Below are positions 59,342 through 60,673 of a stretch of DNA of 60,673 bases, piece after piece (within the stretch, counting starts at the first letter, position 1; every line of letters starts with the position of its first letter). A program made the translations under genes and the position numbers. The stretch comes from Pholiota molesta (taxonomy: Eukaryota > Basidiomycota > Agaricomycetes > Agaricales > Strophariaceae). Location: the NCBI GenBank assembly GCA_014925825.1, contig JACGCK010000244.1, positions 1-60,673 of the forward strand, written 5' to 3'. A model generated the notes under the pieces. That model ran no database searches and had not been told where the DNA came from. It saw nothing but the letters and a program-made list of their open reading frames with translations.

Positions 59342-60673
59342 TTAGATCCAGAATACCTCAACATTCGGAAGCGTTTCCAAGAGCGCGGATTTACAGAGAT
59401 CCCTTTCCAGATAGTACGCCGCATTAATCGCACCAGGGTCAAGGCCGTAAATCTGGAGGTTCAGGCTGCGAAGGCGGCACAGCGGAAAAGACAGAGCGGA
59501 CGTGCCCAACGCAAGCTGTGAAAAATCATCGATCAGTACATAGTCACCAACCGAAAAAGAAAAGAAAAAAAAACAGAGACAACAGCCACGCGAGACGACG
59601 AAATCAAGCACGCACCAGCGGCACATCTGGGCCTATAAGCGGATCGGACGTTCGTCCCCAACGCGAGAGGTTCCACATGGTGATGTTCAAGACCTCCAAG
59701 CGGCAGATTCGCAGCGAGAATGGTGAGCAGCTCCGGGTCGAAGCAGGCGACCAAAATATCCAGCCTCCGCAGCCGCGCAGTCTCGACGCGAAACCCTCCA
59801 CGAGCAGTCGCACGCTCTCGAATGTCCAACGGTAGAAGATATCCAGCGAGACCAGCTTGAGCGAGACCAGCGTTGATCTAAACTGATGGATGTAGGGGAT
59901 CATCGAGTTGCGCTGGGCTTCCCATTCATGTTCATCCGCGGAGCTGTAGTGAATCGCTAGGTGCTCTAGCTGTGGGAGGGCGTGGCGAAGCACTCCTGGG
60001 AGAAGAAAGGGTATTCCGCCGCCGGGGCGCAGCGTCAAAGATGTCGAAGGGCGGCGACTCTCCTGTCGTGATGGCGAAATGGGTCAAATGCGAGCTATGT
60101 GTCTGGAAAAACGCAGCAGGCCCGTGTAATCCGCTTTTCCCAGCATAAATACGTAGGCTGCACCAGCGTGAAGTGCGTCAGCGAGGAGAGATGAAGTTCT
60201 AGCAGTACGGGTGAGAGGTTGATCCGCCGCACCATGTCATGGTTATTGTCAATGTCAAGGAGCGGATGGTGTGACGATGGGACTGTAGGAATGGAAGTAT
60301 CGTCTCTACCATGATAATGTCGTCGTTTTGTGTAGCAGTGGATGCGCGAGAAATCCGTAACGAAATGGTGTCTAGGTTGGGCAAGATACCATGCGAAAGA
60401 TTCGGGAGAACTGCGACGAGGTCTTCTACAGGAACTGTGAGCTCGAGCGATCGCAAGCTGGTACGAAATGTTGACCATCCGACGGGAAAGAAAGGGATAG
60501 CGGCCTGCTGCAAATACCAGTGCTCGGATCCGTGGATGTAAACTCTAAACTCCTAAGCTCTTTCAGCAGGCCCATAATTGTTAGGAGATTCTGTGCGGCG
60601 ACTTCAGCGGGTACTTCGAGCCCCATTATTTTCCTAAAAGTGACGCTTTGATTATCTTGTGAATCTTATTCGT
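59342..60673 (-). pseudogene. F-box/LRR-like protein, copy 3 (broken, cut by window end)
   Basis: Minus-strand paralogue of copies 1 and 2, running off the window at 60673, where it starts inside the KIHKIIKASLL region; the F-box itself would lie outside. Exon 2 reaches 59616 and the last exon is 59515-59342 (LALGTSALSFP, then LCKSALLETLPNVEVF). Breaks: an in-frame TAA where copy 1 has Arg (AGGAAAATAATGG, about 60627), a 1-bp loss near LRSLEFTS (about 60545), and another shift after HRHTIRSLTL (about 60240). It shares its 3' flank with copy 1 in opposite orientation, so it derives from copy 1 or its ancestor. Confidence 0.8.

Overview
The window looks like nuclear DNA of a filamentous basidiomycete, probably an agaricomycete. 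Genes carry many short introns of about 50-70 bp with GT..AG ends. The content is fungal: a HET-domain protein, F-box paralogues, a Whi5/Nrm1-type repressor, a SUR7/PalI protein, an Irc21-like cytochrome b5 protein and BUB1. No CRISPR array, rRNA or tRNA gene was seen. All names come from reading motifs by eye; exon limits were chosen so that reading phases match.

Region 1 (1-10.6 kb) is a rearranged, repeat-rich accessory segment. It holds three copies of a COQ9-like gene (ubiquinone biosynthesis). Copies A and B form an inverted repeat with arms of about 1 kb. Only copy B is intact; A has two frame-breaking deletions and C a premature stop. Copy B with its neighbour, gene X1, was duplicated as copy C with X2. 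The second block was later split by about 2.4 kb holding a decayed gene with a PD-(D/E)XK-like signature. A GC-rich stretch with a minisatellite lies between (3.7-5.4 kb).

Region 2 (10.6-14.4 kb) is a HET-domain gene with an unusual exon-encoded repeat at its N-terminus, flanked by direct repeats of about 270 bp, followed by a single-pass membrane protein.

Region 3 (15-48.3 kb) is mainly ordinary housekeeping genome: BUB1 checkpoint kinase; a small Cys-rich protein; a tandemly repeated noncoding stretch; a Pbp1/ataxin-2 homologue with Lsm, LsmAD, PAM2 and a 25-residue polyglutamine tract; an 80-bp near-perfect inverted repeat; a 900-residue Arg/Ser-rich protein; an Irc21-like cytochrome b5 protein; a decayed short-chain dehydrogenase; a SUR7/PalI membrane protein; a Whi5/Nrm1-like protein; a RAI1/DXO RNA 5'-end enzyme; a secreted type-B carboxylesterase; and a glutathione S-transferase convergent with it.

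Region 4 (48.9-60.7 kb) holds three F-box paralogues (one intact, two broken) around a DUF2415/WD-repeat-type gene.

The genes do not form one pathway. The main themes are cell-cycle control (BUB1, Whi5-like), mRNA metabolism (Pbp1, RAI1), and birth and death of duplicated accessory genes (COQ9, gene X, F-box).
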